A DNA stretch of 64,000 nt from Climacteris rufus (Eukaryota > Chordata > Aves > Passeriformes > Climacteridae). The translations under genes and the position numbers were made by a program. Shown here in pieces: positions 38,301-53,300 of this stretch. Where the stretch lies: NCBI GenBank assembly GCA_013398175.1, contig VZRZ01002012.1:1584641-1648640 (forward strand). The letters are read 5' to 3'. The notes under the pieces were generated by a model, which saw only the letters and a program-made list of their open reading frames with translations, ran no database searches and was not told where the DNA came from. Numbering within the stretch: the stretch's first letter is position 1; each line of letters starts with the position of its first letter.

Positions 38301-41300
38301 CCTAGCAACTTTCAAATTTTAAGAGTGTATTTGAGTGGATTAGAGATTGCACCTCACTCATTTCTGCAAAATGCTTTGAAAGCAACAATAATAGAGGCAT
38401 AGTAAGAATAGTTTCTTGATTAGATTCAGAGATACATTGTCAAGAACATTTCATACATAGACTAGAAGCTTTTCAAGCCATACCACAACATACTCACTAG
38501 GCATTTAATAATTCACCAGTTACTGTGTAAGTCAGCCACATGAAATGCATGACTAATCAACCCTCCTCTATATAATTTAATAAAGTTACACTGTGTTAAA
38601 AGTAAAAAGCACTTGAAATGAAATGGAGAATAAAAATTGATCATGAAATCGTTAGGGTTGGAAGGCACCTCTAAAGATCAGCTAGTACAACTTCCCTGCC
38701 ATTTATTTACTGAATTAAGCTACTACCTATCTGTATTAAATCTGACACTAATGTAAATCTCATTATTTCATAGCTTTGGAGTTTGTCACCTCTCTAGTGC
38801 ATCTGCAAGGCTTTGGAACTGGGTGGCATGTTCCTCTGCTCTGTACACCAAGTCAAGCACTCCTCTCCTAGACATCTGCATCACCAGTTCATCCACATGA
38901 TGTCGCAGTTTGGTGCTCCACAGGACTAACCCATCCTGGTGGACTTCCACATTCTGCAAAACAAAATGTTTCACTTTTGGTTTTTTTTCACTAGCAAAAT
39001 ACACTTTAGAGTCTCAAAGATGATGTTAAAACTTATGGACTTACAGATGTAGAGTTCTTTACATTTTGGGCAAGAGCAGCAGCAGCATTCACTAGGGCCT
39101 TCCCTTCTTTAATAAGCATGGTCGTGACTTCTTCACCTTCCTTTATATCTAGCTTTTTGTCCTATAGCGTAAATCAAATCTTTTATAGTGGTCTGTAAAG
39201 TCAGCTAATGCAGATTAGTTTACATAACACACAGTATTTCGGTTTTCAAACAGGGGCCTGGTTTCCTTTGCATTTTTAGCATATCATATATATTCACGTG
39301 TTTAAATATGTTTTTTAAAAAAAGCAGCTTATAAACACTATCTCATATTTGATATTTTTTATGCAACAACACTAACTGTCCAGTCTTACATTTAACTCTG
39401 CCAGGTTGCTGGAGATCAGAGGAAACAGGCGATGGGTCTCATTGATGTTAGCGAGCGCCTGCTTCACCAGGTCCTGGGCATCCTGCAGTCTGCTGTGGTA
39501 CTTTGATAAGAACTGGCTTGCATCTGTTTTTAGTTCAGCAAGTTCCTGTTGGGGTTCAAGATACTCTTTCTGAACCTGGGTCAACAAATGTTCTGCAGCT
39601 CTGAAAAAAGAGAGCAATCAAAAATTAAATAAACGGCAGAGGGGAAATGTAGGAATTGATTTCTTGAGGAGAAAATGGCGTAATGTGAAATTAATTTAAA
39701 TGCACCTTCTTACAAAAATTTTTGCAATGTTTTTCTTTAATAGCACACATACACATAGTAGCTTAGTTATTCACACTACCACACAAAATGATGACTGCCT
39801 GGGAGACAGGACAGGGACCGCCCCCCTGCCGTGGCCAGAGCAATTTCGGACATCCTCCACATCAAAATCTCTGGGAAACTTTCCTCTGGGACTGCTCTAT
39901 ATCCTAATTGTAGTGACTCATATTTTGAATGTAGGATCAAAATACCAGTTATGAGGATTGACACTGGAAAGAAACAAGTAACCAGAACGGAAAGACATAT
40001 ACCCAAGAGTCTAGAAAAGCTTAACTATAAAATAAAAATAAATAGTATCATTAAAAGGAACACGGAAATGAACAAGCTCTGCACTTTTATTTTTAACCAG
40101 CAACAGAGATTATCTGGCAAATATTAAATCCTCACAAATCTGTCAGTTGTTAATTGCTTCAGCTGTTCTATTTGGGAATATTTGCATCTCCATTTGAACA
40201 CTTTCCAGAATTGAAGGAACTGCACTTGAAAACAATCCTGAACGTCTACTCCTTTGTTTCTCTTCATTTCAGCACATGTGCTGAACATTGCAACTCCTGT
40301 GATGATATTTTCACATAAATGTTTGTCCTTGTTAATCTTATGCATGTCACATAGATCTCTAGCCAAAGAAACCTAGTTTATGTCACAGTTATAGACAGCG
40401 AAACACATTCCATCTTTCTTACTGAACAGCAGATGTGCATTTGCATGTATTTCCTAAAACTAATAATTCAGAGTCTTTACAATCAGAAGCCATAGCCTTA
40501 AAAAAGTTACAAGACCTAAAGTATTTTCATAGTCAGTAACGGCTTCTGTTTAAGCATAGAGTAAAAAGGTTATATTCCAAATTGTCTGGGGACTTTCATG
40601 GCAAATGTGTGGAGACCTCAGTTACAAATATTGCTAAAAGTACGTTATCACAAACTGGGTCTACTGTGAGTCATGTGGCAATGTCTACTCCCTGAAATAT
40701 GAACTAGCAATCTGCTTATTTAAATAATTTTTGAATTTACAGCTGCAGGGTGCAAGAAATTCTGCAGAGCAAACCACCTTGTAGAACTGATTAACTCTCT
40801 TCTTCGATCTGTCAAAGTACCCTTACCAGAGGGCTTTCAGAAATTTCAACAGAGCCTATAATTGAAAAGGTTAATTTACAAACACCTTGTATAATACCTC
40901 AAAAGATGTTGATGTTGAAAGTCAGAACATTCTTTTACGATGGAACAATTTGAGACATATTTGTAAGTACAAAAAGAGCTATTTGAAGTTCCTAATAAGA
41001 ATAAATGGTACATTTCTAGTCCATTTTCATGTCTAAGTAGCTCCTATATAGTTCTATATTCAGCACAAGAGCCTGCCGAACAAAATGAGACATGCTACCA
41101 ACACAAACACTCTATCCTGCTTAATACAGAGGACTTAATCAAGAAAAGTCAAATTTTCAGAAATATTCTACTCTCGTCTAAATCTTTGTCCCTTGAAGCC
41201 AGTGTTAACATTCCTACAGTTTTTGGTGTGCTGTGGCATTACTTAGTATTCCTGAAACTGGAACAAAAAATTAGCTGACTTTTGCAGTAATTTTTTTATC

Positions 41301-44300
41301 TTGCAAAGTCTGGCCATAAACACTAATGATGTATATAAAAGTAATTTCAAAATAGCCTTCAAATGGGGACAAATCAAGACAGTAGAATACAAACCTAAAC
41401 AATTGCTCAGAATGCTTAAATAAATGCCTTGGTTTCACTTGCAAATCTTTGTGATACATATTCCAGTGACAATAAATTGTCCTGTCCTTCAGCAAGGACA
41501 TGTCCTGGGCTTGCAATTGACTGAGACAGTTTTATGTTGTCTCCCAGCCAAAATCAACAAGGAGATATGTATTAGGGTCAGATCTGAAAGAATCTGAAAT
41601 CAGTGAGTGTTTTCACTTATTGCAAGGGAATTTTGTATCACATCCAAATGAACAGGCTATATTATTGACTTTAACAGACTTCTAAAACACTTTATTATTG
41701 ATTTGTATCACATGGGATGATCAAATATTGTCAAATCATGTAACTCCAAATCAAAGTTCATATAGCTCCAGCTGGACTAACTATCCATCATGCTGCCACT
41801 TATCAGGAAAAACATTTTACCATAATATCTCTTCAAAAAATCAGTGTTGCAGGGTAGAGACATATGTGAAATGAAGTCTTCAGTAGAACAGACTTACTTT
41901 AAGGCTGTGGTAGCATTATGGTGCTGTTGAACAAAATCTTTCTTGCGTAATGCATCCAAAAGGGCAGAAATATCATCCTGTAGGCTCTGAGATGTGGCGT
42001 TGGACAGTGGCAGATCCAGGCCCAGTGTTTCATTTAGTGACACAGCAATGTCAGCAAGTACTAAGGAGGAGAGTAAACAATTTAGTCATACCATTAAAAA
42101 GAAGAACGTATGTGAATGTCCTGTGCAAACTGCAGCATTTTCCATGTAAATAGGAATAACATTTTCTATGTAAACAGAGTTAAGAAGGACATGCCCTTAT
42201 TAAATTTTTTAAAGACATGGAAATATCTTAAAAACAGAATACCTTTGATGGTTGTATGTACTGTGTCAATAAAGCCAGTCAGTTCTTGACTTTTATTCCT
42301 AGTTTTCTGAGTCATCGTGTCAAGGTGCTGAGCCGTTTTCAAAAATCTAGTCATCTAGAATAAAATCAGAGAAAATATTTGACAGTTCTCCTATAACACT
42401 GATTAATTCATGACACTTGTCTATGGTTTTTATGCTTTTTTTCTTAATATTGAGAATATTTAGTGTGAGGAAACAATGCTTTTTGATAAGGTCAGTCTAG
42501 CTGATTCATAAACCTCTGATGCTCCCATGATTGCAGGTGCCTTAATTGTATTGAAAATTTCAGACTCTTAGATCAGACTAATCAATGTTTTTCATAGCCA
42601 GTAAGCTCATAATTATCAAAGCTATTTCTTTATTTATTACATTATTTTTAAGGTACAAATAATGCTTCTTAAGAAAATCAGTGTTCCGGATACATCACTA
42701 TTAACAATAACAACACTGTTAACAGAAGCACCTAGTTAGGTTCTGTATATATGGTCAGAAAATGTCAGAACATATGGTCAGCAAATGAGATCTAATGGCT
42801 GAAGTCCTGTTGTTTATATTCTACCTAATTATTCTCTGTTAAAACCAAATATAGAATGGAAGTGTTGTCTACTTTTCCTGCAAGTTTTCAAAAGATTTAT
42901 TTCTGTTGAGATAATTCTGAACACAATACAGGTATTAAAGGACTTTTTGGTGAACACTCAGCTGTGCCATAATGGTTAATAAGCTCCACATGTTAAAACT
43001 GGTGGGAAGAAAGTAACTCACTTTCTCCAGTTTTAGGACATTAAATGATCACAGTACAAAACACTTACTACCTTTAACAGAAAACATGTAAATTTCCTGT
43101 ACAATATTGTAAACCACTGTAGTTTGCAGAAGAATTCCACAGAGCAATTAACTCCCTCTTCAGGCAGACTACAGAACGGACTGAATTCTTTCACTGAGCT
43201 CTGTAGATTTAAAATAATTTCTAAAAAGCTCTCTGGCATTAATCTACTATGCTATGAAATCTCAAATTATTTCTCCAGAAAGGCTAAAAATAAAGAAGCC
43301 ATCACCTACCTCTTCATGCAACTGATCAATTCCTCCTGATAAACTCAGAAGACTTTCTTTTGTTGTGTCTAACAAGTAAGTTGGATCTTCTCTAGGAATT
43401 ATAGACTTCTATAAGAAACAAGAAGTAACAGCTCACTGTAATTTGAAGTATTTGTTGTGGGTCCAGAAAAGTACTGTGAAGAAAATAACTATGCACACTA
43501 TTCAGATTATTTATATGTTTGAAATGACTGACTTGCAAAGCACACAAGATGACATAATTACATACATAAAGTTCATGCAACACAGGGCACCATTCCTTTA
43601 AATAAGCAAGAATCCAGCCACATCATATTTTTAATTGAGTAAAAAGGAAGCAAGCAGCATTTCTGCATTCCTCATTCTCCATTTCACCACAGTCTGAGCT
43701 GCCCAAACAAACTACTTTGAGGAGTTCCAAGGCCCTTCAAATTAAATGTTTACTCCAGTCCCATAGCTGCTACTGTTTCAGCAGCTGGCCTTGTCACAAC
43801 AGCTGCACAAGGGTGTATCCGTGAGGATGACCCTGGAGATCAGCAGTCCTGTGGATCCCTTTGGCAATGAGAAAGAATAATAGGCTGTATTTGCCTCCAA
43901 GGTCACCTCAAAACTGCTCTATATGGCAATAAATGGGCTAAGGCTATAATATTTGATACAGTCAAGGCCTGCAGAGAGCAAGTCTAAGAAAGGTTATTTT
44001 TAGATTTCAGATGTTTCAGAGCCAATCATCATAAATATCCTACTATGTATCATTTTGTCCAACTTTTTAAAGAAGTAATATGCAAGAGTAACCAACAGCC
44101 TTGTGTCAAATGGAAATTTCAAAGTCTTTTCCTCAGCGTGAAGAACAAGTGAAAAAGAAAGCTAAAGCTCTTGAGCCTCCTGGAATAAAGCACAGCAGTT
44201 TCTTTAAAAGCCTAGTTCAAAAAATCAGAAGAGGACAGCAATCAAGTTTAGGCATGTCAGGAGGAGAAAGCAGGAGGCTTTAACTAGGAAAACAGAACTA

Positions 44301-47300
44301 CTCAAGTCTTCCAATGGTCTGGAAATGTAGAAGCAAGGAAAAGTGGACAATCTGATTTGATAATTTTCTTGTTACCAATAGACACACACCTAAGTTATAG
44401 AAAAGAGGAAATATTCGAGTTCTTGAGCTACCAGCATGGGGCAGACACAACACAGTGCAGGAGACAGCCCTTCAGGGAAGATCTGTAATTCACAGAAATA
44501 AACTTGGGGATTTTCTGGCTTCCTGCCACAGTTGCTTTGGTACAAGGCAAAAAGCAAGGTAATCTTTAACTATCCGGAAAAGGAGGAATAACTATAAACT
44601 TACCCTCGAGATTAACTTGTTTAAAAAACATTGTAGCCTTACATAAACAAAATTACATCATAGTCACAAGAAGTTTCATATCACTTTTAGGGGCCCACTT
44701 CCAAGAAAGTGACAGCTGGTTTTGAATTTATTTTAATATGTACTGAAATTTAAAAAGCAAGAAGTAAGAAGAAACTTACTTCAGTAGTTAAGTTAAACTT
44801 ACTATAAACTTACTATAGTTAAGAAAGTTAAACTTACTTCAGAAGTAAGTAGAAACTTAAACTCCTCTATTTTTACATAAGATATGACTTTTCTTTGCAA
44901 TTAAAGTGCTAAATAAAAGCTGTGTATTGAATAATGTGTCCAAGCAAAAGAAAATTATGCTCCTCTACAAACGCAAAGTAATTACAGAAAGCAAGTCAGT
45001 AGTATCCTTGAAGTATTACAATAATTCAGTACATTTATGTCTTATGTCCTTATGACATAAAGGAAGGGAAACATAACTGAAGCTTTAAAACTAAAAGGTT
45101 AGCAACTAAAACTAAAGGACAAGAGCATCTCTGCTGAAGCAGAGAATAATTGTAATTTAATCAAGTTTGCTGTCAAATGTTGTAATTATTGACATTTTAA
45201 TGTTTAAATTATTAACACTCATTCTGCCTTACATCTTAAATAGAAGAAATTACAATTCAAAATTTTAATTTGTTGAATTGGCAGCACAAAAAGGCTCACA
45301 TGATTTTGATTTTCTTATTATATGGTGAAATACAAAGAAGATAGCTTTGTTTCTGACTCACATCTTGTCTAGTTGACTATTGCTGAGAAGACTCCTATCA
45401 ATAAATGTGTCTATTTTTAGTGGTCATGAAGCAGTGAGGATCCTGTTTATCTCTGGTTTTGTGCAGATGACATGAATTTATTCCTCATCAACAATAAATA
45501 ACTTTCTAGAATCACAAAATGTGGTATTTCATGCTTTGTTTTTAAGGGGGAGAGGAGCTGAAGGGAAGTTTGCCCTAAGCAGCCTGAAAGTGTCCAACAC
45601 CAAAACATTCCAACCTGACTTCAGTGTCCTGAGATGGAGGATAGACTAAGACACTTGGACTGCCACACAACCAAAAAGAAAGCAAACTCTTGCACCTCAG
45701 CATCTGGCTAATGGAGAAGCAGCCTACCACTCCCAGGCAGGACTCAGGGGACTCTGGGAGAACAGCCCCTAGATCTATGACCTAGCAGCTCTTTAGCAAA
45801 GGGGCCAAAAAGGGAGAAGACCTGGCCTAATGTTTCTATTTCACCACTGAAAGTGAATCCCCTTGCTTTGCCAGACTTAAGAATCCAGACTACATAATCC
45901 AGGTGAAGCACATACATACAGCATATTCAATACTCATATTGCTGATTGAAAAATATATTCATCCATTTGCAACAAGTGAAAAAAATACAGGAAGCTAAAT
46001 AACTCTATTTCTATACCAAACATAATGGTCTTAATCAGGTACTACTTACACATACACATAATTCAAGCCATGAACTTCAGGAGGCCTTCTGTTAAATCAG
46101 CAGCACATGAGAGTAGCTGCAAGTTTTGCTTTAAAGGTGTGAGTAAATACTATTTTTGTGTTCATTTTACCTTCAGATGTTTTGTTGCATTCTCCAACTC
46201 TGACAATATCCCATAGGGCACATGGGCAATACCAGTGAGGTTCACTGAAAGTATGGCCTTGTTGAGATCATCCAAACTGTTTAACAAAACTCCTGTGCAG
46301 TTGTCGTCACAAGCTAAATAAACAATTTTAAAGAAGCAATATTAGCATTGAAATGAGGTAAAAAATACTGAAATTTTGATTTAGACGGTATGTGCCTTCA
46401 CCATTTGAATTAGGAGTGGTAAAGTATAATAACTCCGAATATACATATTTATAGTTCTGCCTGAGTGAACTTATTCCAAACATATTCTAATTAGGTTAGC
46501 ACACATTAGAGCCTTATTGGTCCTGCTGACTATTGAGCTGCTTGCTGTATTACAAGCTTATTGAGCCTATTTAGCTATTTTGCTATAAATCCATGTTGAA
46601 GCCGCTCAGTCAAACAGGTTAGGCAGAAAGGAAATTCAACCCTACAGTCCTGTAATTCTATTTATTTCCTGGATTTTTTTTTTCTTATACACAACTGGAG
46701 TTCTAAATAACAATTCATTGTAAAAGCAGATTACAGTACTAGATGTGTCTTTCTGCTATTTACACTCCCATAAAGAATTACAAGACTTATTACTGGAGGA
46801 ATATGACTTATTATTGGTGGAGGATGCCTATAAACCTGGATAATTCCAAAAATATTATTGCAGCAACCTCACATCCAAAGGGTCAATGACATATGAATTC
46901 AACATTTTCCAATAAACATTTTATAGACTCGGCAAAATATTCTTTAAATAGTCTTTCCTTAAATTTGTCTGTCACATTAAATAAGCCATTTTAAGGATTA
47001 ACTGCTTGTCTGATGTTATGATCTCTACTGCAGTTTCTTCTGTTCATTGAATGGTCAGCGTGGGATGGGACCTCCAGAGAACATCTCATCCAAACCTCTC
47101 TGATTTACAAAAAGAAGTTGTTCAGATTTCTTTCCTTCATAGAAAGAATAGGGCCCAACATCATAAACTCATCTAAGGACTATAACCAGGAGCACATAAG
47201 TATCACTGGAGTGGGCCAAAGCCCATTGGGAAAGCAAACAATTTAAAAGCCACCTACGAACACACTCGTCTTCCACGAGGAGATGCCTGGGCTCGCACTC

Positions 47301-50300
47301 CTGGCAGAGCTGTCCCGTCACACCCGGCTTACAGAGGCACTGCCCGGTGACACCGTGGCAGTCACCGCGCACGGAGCCGCCGGGGTGGCACTGGCACGGA
47401 CGGCAGCTGCCCCCGGGGAGCTGGGGGTCGCCGTAATAGCCAAGGGAGCACCTGCGCGGGGAGGAACGGGACACCGGGCATCAGGGCATGTTCATCACGG
47501 CATCAGATGTTCCATTTACTCAAATGTCGCAGTAACGACACAAAAGGAAGAGACAGAGGCGCCTGTTACCAGGAAAAGAGAGAGGGAAGGAAGGGCTACA
47601 AGACCCGCCTTCTTTATTTTTTATATCCATTTAGAAATCACTGTTCATTGGAGGAAATCAGTTACAGTGGTCAAAGGAAATGTCCATCAAAGTTCTGTGT
47701 CCAGGAGAAAAGAATGTGAGTGGTAAGATACAGTTACAATAACATGGCCATGTTTACAGAGAAAACGGTGAGAAACTAGCTACAAAGGAATGATAACATC
47801 CAGAACTGCAAAAATCAGGGCAACACTCATAGGCCTTTTTTTATTAATAGCTCAACAGTAACTAACAAATCACTCGGAGTCCTTAAGTACTCATTTATAT
47901 ACTTTTTTATGCACACTAAATAATCCTTTCTGAGTACAAATATGGTTCATATTAATCAAACTGTCCTTGGGAGTCAAGGATTAAATGGGAACATCACGTG
48001 TGACTCACCTTTCGCAGTACTGTCCTTCATATCCTGGGAGACAAGCATCACAGTGGTAATCCTGAACGCCTTTCAGGACACAAGTGGGACTAAAACTGGA
48101 GGAAGGATAAACAAATACCTGCTAGCATACAAATAAAAAATCATACAAAGACAGATAACACCTTCAGCCACAGGTTAAATACTGTAAGCACCAGCATCTT
48201 CAGCTCAATCTGATGCAGTGCTCTAGAATTTGTATTTTAAATTACTGATGTTATGCTTGCTTTCCCAATGTGGATTCATTACTACATAACATGCTAGAGC
48301 ATGTTATGGCCTTCCTCTTAAAAAGATAAGAAAACAGAAAACAGATGTTGCATGATGTGGCTACAGTATGTATATAAATGAGACTTGCTTGAACCAGAGT
48401 TGCTAGACTCTCATTCTGACTCAATTATACAAAAGCAAAAAACAAATAAGCTTTTTAAGGTTCTGAAGAAAAACAGCCTGCACAGCATTTTGTTTTACAA
48501 CATACAAAGTTAACTGTTCCTCTACCAAACTAACAGATGTATAAATTTCAGACAAAAGAGTACTTGTTCTTCCCCTAGGATCGATCTCATGAAAAGTTCC
48601 TGCACTGAGTAGAGATGGCCTGAATCTTTGTAAATACAAAAGCATTGTTCTTTGAATGAAGAAAAAGACCCACATTTGAAACTAAACGGTGTCACAGCAG
48701 CTTACTCAATTATCTTTCAAACAGTCTATGTGGCTGATCTACTCTTAGAGAAAAAATTGACTCATCTGACAATCTTTTCATTTTAAAATCTCACAGACTT
48801 AGCAGTAGCTGCAAACAGCTCAGACTGCAAGCTCCATTTGCTAAATAGAATAGGTAGCTTTCAAATGTCTAAAAATTAAAGACACATAATGATAACTAAC
48901 TCCTATTGTCATAGTGTAGCAGGAGTGGAAGGAGTATGAAGCTGGACATACAACACAAGAAATACAAAATAGTAAAATGTACATTGGATTTAGTAAGTTC
49001 TGGTTACCTAACAGGGTTGGCTCTGGGACAGGCACAAAGAGAGCAGTCATTGACAGATCCAGTTACTTTCCCATAGTAGCCTGGGGCACAAGCACTGCAG
49101 TAATCACCAACTGTGTTATCTCTGCAGTTCTGAGACACAAGAAGGAATTCAGACAGTTTAAAACAACAAATAACAGCAATAATTTTACCTACCCTCCAAT
49201 CAATACATGTGTACAGTTTCCAGCAACCATCTCTAAAAGTCACTACCCATTGGTCAGCAATCTCTGAGTGAAAAAACCTTTTATGCAAAAATAAACAGAA
49301 TGTTCTTTTATGCGAATGCCCCTTTAGGCAGGCTGACCTAATTTCTTTTTCATTAAGGTTTATGTATTTCTGCTTCTATTAATCCAATTCAGGCCAGGAC
49401 ACCACAGTACAAAACAAAAAAAATCCAAACAAAACCCCCCAAACAAACAAACAAAAATCAAAACAAAACCTCCCAAAAAACCAAACAAAACCTGATGGAA
49501 AAATTAAACAGAATTACCTGGGGTTTCTGGTTCAGTTTCGCTGATTCAGCAAATGCTATAATCCAAGGACTATCCACAGTTAGGATTACAAACACTACAT
49601 TTGTCAAGAGTACTGATCAATAAACAGTCCTATTAGTATTAAAACACTAAATTGGTATTCTAAACACAATTTAACTGACTAGTCCCCCAAGTGAATAAAA
49701 TAATTTTCTGCTTTTTCCCTCCTTTTTACTTTTCTTTTGTTTCCTTTATTTCATATACTTGCTATTGTGTATTTTAGAGGTTAGTTGACAAAAGTAAACA
49801 GTAGCAATGCCATCTCCTACTGTATGGGAGCAGAAGTCAGAGGTGAAAACCAACTCTTTTGCCTACACTACTCAGCTGGAAATGTCTAAGTAGTAATCTC
49901 AAGACATAGGTGACTTGCTAATCCTGCCACAAGAAGGTAAGAGGGAGAATGACAAGTACTCACTAGTGTGAAAGACCTATACATTTTGGCCTTGTGAAAG
50001 TCAGAACCTTAGTTCTTACTCACGAGACACATCCTTTTGGACAAATCTGAAAGCCAAAGAATGGCTTAGAAAAGCCTGAAGGACTAAGGAAACTCACTTA
50101 AAAACTGACGTCAAAAATGAATTCAGCAGAAGCTGACTTTGAACTAACCCACTCACCACCGGAAAAACAAAGCTACTAAAAAATTTAGGAAAAAATACTG
50201 AGCAATACCAGGGAACAGCCCTAATTCCCTGTTCCACAGGGAAGAGTGTCTTATTTGCTAGCTGAGAATTTGTTGTCCACAGGCTGTCAGCCCACAAGAG

Positions 50301-53300
50301 ACAGGCAATGTGTTAGTCATATGTGACACCTTTCTGCAAATGTTTGGATAAAATGAGAAAAGTGAGCAAATTATGCTAGCTGAGGCATATCCCTATAATA
50401 CTTTAGTCTTTAGGCATTAAAAAAGCCTCATTTAAAGGTGCCCAGAAGATTCTTTTCCTAAGAGAGAAAGAATTTGCCTTTGACTTAGTCTGTGGCATGG
50501 TATGGCTTACTGCTCCCCTTAATTCTTTTTCGTTTGTTTGTTTGTTTGACTAAGCAGAAAAAAACCCACAAAAAGTCTCATAGAAAAACAGATAAACTGA
50601 ACTGATGCACAAGTAATTTTAAAAGCAAAATTAAAAGTAAATTTATGATGTTGAGTGTGTTAGCATCCAAAACGTTGTTAATTTTACTGAATGGACTATA
50701 AGGAAAACACTGTTCAAATTTTCCATTTGTCAGACTTGGGGGGGTGGGGGGTGAGAATCACACATTATCCAAATAGTACAGCCATATATTTCCCCTATAA
50801 ACTCCTTCCACAGGTTACTGTCATTGTATGCTCGGGTGAAATCAATAGAAAAATGTATAGAATGTACATACCAAGCACTTTCCAGTGACAGGATCACAGG
50901 TTTCACTGTGGTTGTTGCACTGACAAGGCACACAAGGTGCTATCAGGGTGTGAGGCTCTTTTACACTGAGTTCTGTATGCTTTCCCCTGTAGTATCCTGG
51001 AGCACAGCTCTAGTTGTAAGGGGAGCAAAATAAAACTTTTAAAATTTATCACAGTATCAACAGCTACAAACAATTTTAAAAGCCATTTAGATTTTTTTTA
51101 AATTATTATCACACTATTAGATACACAAAAAGAATTCTGTACCTGACAGGACAATCCAGTGTAACCAGCAGGACACCTACATTGCTCTATAAGATGAGTT
51201 ATAGGTCTGCCTAGATGCATTTCTTCAAACTTGACTGCAATTTCCATTGAGATATTTGCAATTCTACAAGATACATGCAGAAGAGAGTGAGAACATCTAA
51301 AGAAGCACTAACACCAAAGACAAGATCCAAAAACACTTCCATGCTTCAAAGTCAGGGCTACCACACATAATATTCCATAAGCCCCTTCCATTATTTCCCA
51401 TGCAAATATCTCAAAAAAATGAAGATTCTTTGCTTATTTATGGGATTTAAAGACATGCAACTAAACATCAGAAATTATTCAAAATAATATAGGTTGATTC
51501 CTATTGGTCTGCAAAACTTGCCAAATCCACCATGAAAGAGTATGTCTTTCTTCCTCAGAAATATTAAACGACACTTGTTTTGTGCCACACATTTTTGAAC
51601 AGAGCTAACAAAAAGATAGTTGAGAGCATGTGAATCAAAAATAACACAGTCTGGAGGTGGAAGCAGACTTCTTCACAGTTGTGAAGATGTGCAGATATTG
51701 GGTTTTCATTGGATGCATCTTTGCTTGTCTTTTCAGTTTCCAGGCTGACAGATGCAACGACCATATTCCATCCCCTCCCTCTCATTAGTAACTTAGTTCT
51801 GCTCAAAATGGTAATAAAATGCTACTATTCTGAAGTGGAAGATTTTACTACCACTGCCCTGAGTGAGCAAAACTACAGGAGAGCCCTAGATTGATACAAA
51901 CCCAAGAAATCAGGGAACCATGTGTTTCAATGGAAAAAAAAAAAGAAACAAAAATTTCAATACCTATAAAAATAAGATTGGAAAGAAATAATTTAGAAAA
52001 TATAAAATATCTAACTATATCATCAATCCTGCAGAACACTGCATCAGATTGTGCTTTGTGGGCTTTGCTATCAAACTAAGCAGCAGAGACATTCAGTGTT
52101 TCACAGAAAGAATTAAAGAGGAATTCTGCTGTCATTAAAGGTCATAAATGTTTTCTTGTCAGAAATAAATAAAGGCAATCAGAGGTTGCTTTACCTGCTC
52201 TGCTGTAACCCTTGGCCATAAGCTGCCTTGATAAGGATGTATTCAATGTTGCTCAGCACAGACATGAAGTCAGAACGTAAAACAGGCTCATCAGACACAG
52301 AGTTAAAATACTTCCAAGAATCCTGGGGAAACATGACACATATTATTAAAACCATGAGCAATCAAGTTTACTTCAAGGTAACTCTGTGCTCCTCCTGTGT
52401 TTTGGCTTACCTCCTTCATTTCTACTTCCTTGTCAGTTCTTACTCCATTCTCTGGAGAAGGGATGTCTACATAGATGACCAACTTGCTGGTGTGACCTCC
52501 TTTCATTAGAATCTGTGGCTCAAAATTTGAGGTTCCAAAGCCATCCAAAGCATAAAAAGCAACAGTATATCTCAGCTTCCCTCCATAGGCCATGAGCTGT
52601 TAGGATTAAAAATGATTACTGTTGTTTATCCTAAGGTTAAAGCTACTAGTTGAAAATATTCTAACATCATCTGTAGACTGGAAAACTGCCAGTTCTTTGA
52701 AGAATTGGCAATAAAACATGAAAATTGGCTTAAACTCAGCACCTTTTGCACCAAGGTTAAATGTATATTTATAAAAAGCAGTCTTAGTTTCTTTATCTAG
52801 ACTTTTTCAAGGTGTGCACTCAATTTTTATTTAATTCCTAAGCAATAGAGATTCCATGTCTACTGTTTCTAGCATCAAGGTTAAAAATTCTTTGAGGCTT
52901 TTACAATGAAACTAAATATTTTTCCCCCCACAGAATCTCTGAAGAGTAACATGGTAATTAATATGGGTGTTACCAATTTACAGGGTCAAGAAAAAACTCA
53001 TTAGGAAAGAGTAATGTAAATATATTGCTTGTGCTTACCATAAATGAATTCAATCACTGAATAGTTACAATATTATGACCTACAAGAATAGATCTAACAT
53101 AGAATAACGCTAAAAAGAAAGTTACTATGCAGTAAAGGAGCGACCATTACACAACAAAGAAATTATCTACAAAGCATTCCAACTCTTTAATGTTCTTACC
53201 TGGTCTCCCTGAAACTGCTCTGGTAACCTCCAGTAAAATGTTTCTGTATTTAAGTATTTTTTGACTATGGCAGCATCCAGTAAAACATCAGGAGACTGTG

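Noticed and set aside
47283..47726. 147-codon plus-strand open frame
   Set aside because: It lies antisense to the GC-rich LAMA1 LE exon at 47258-47451, whose composition keeps several frames open; no known domain.
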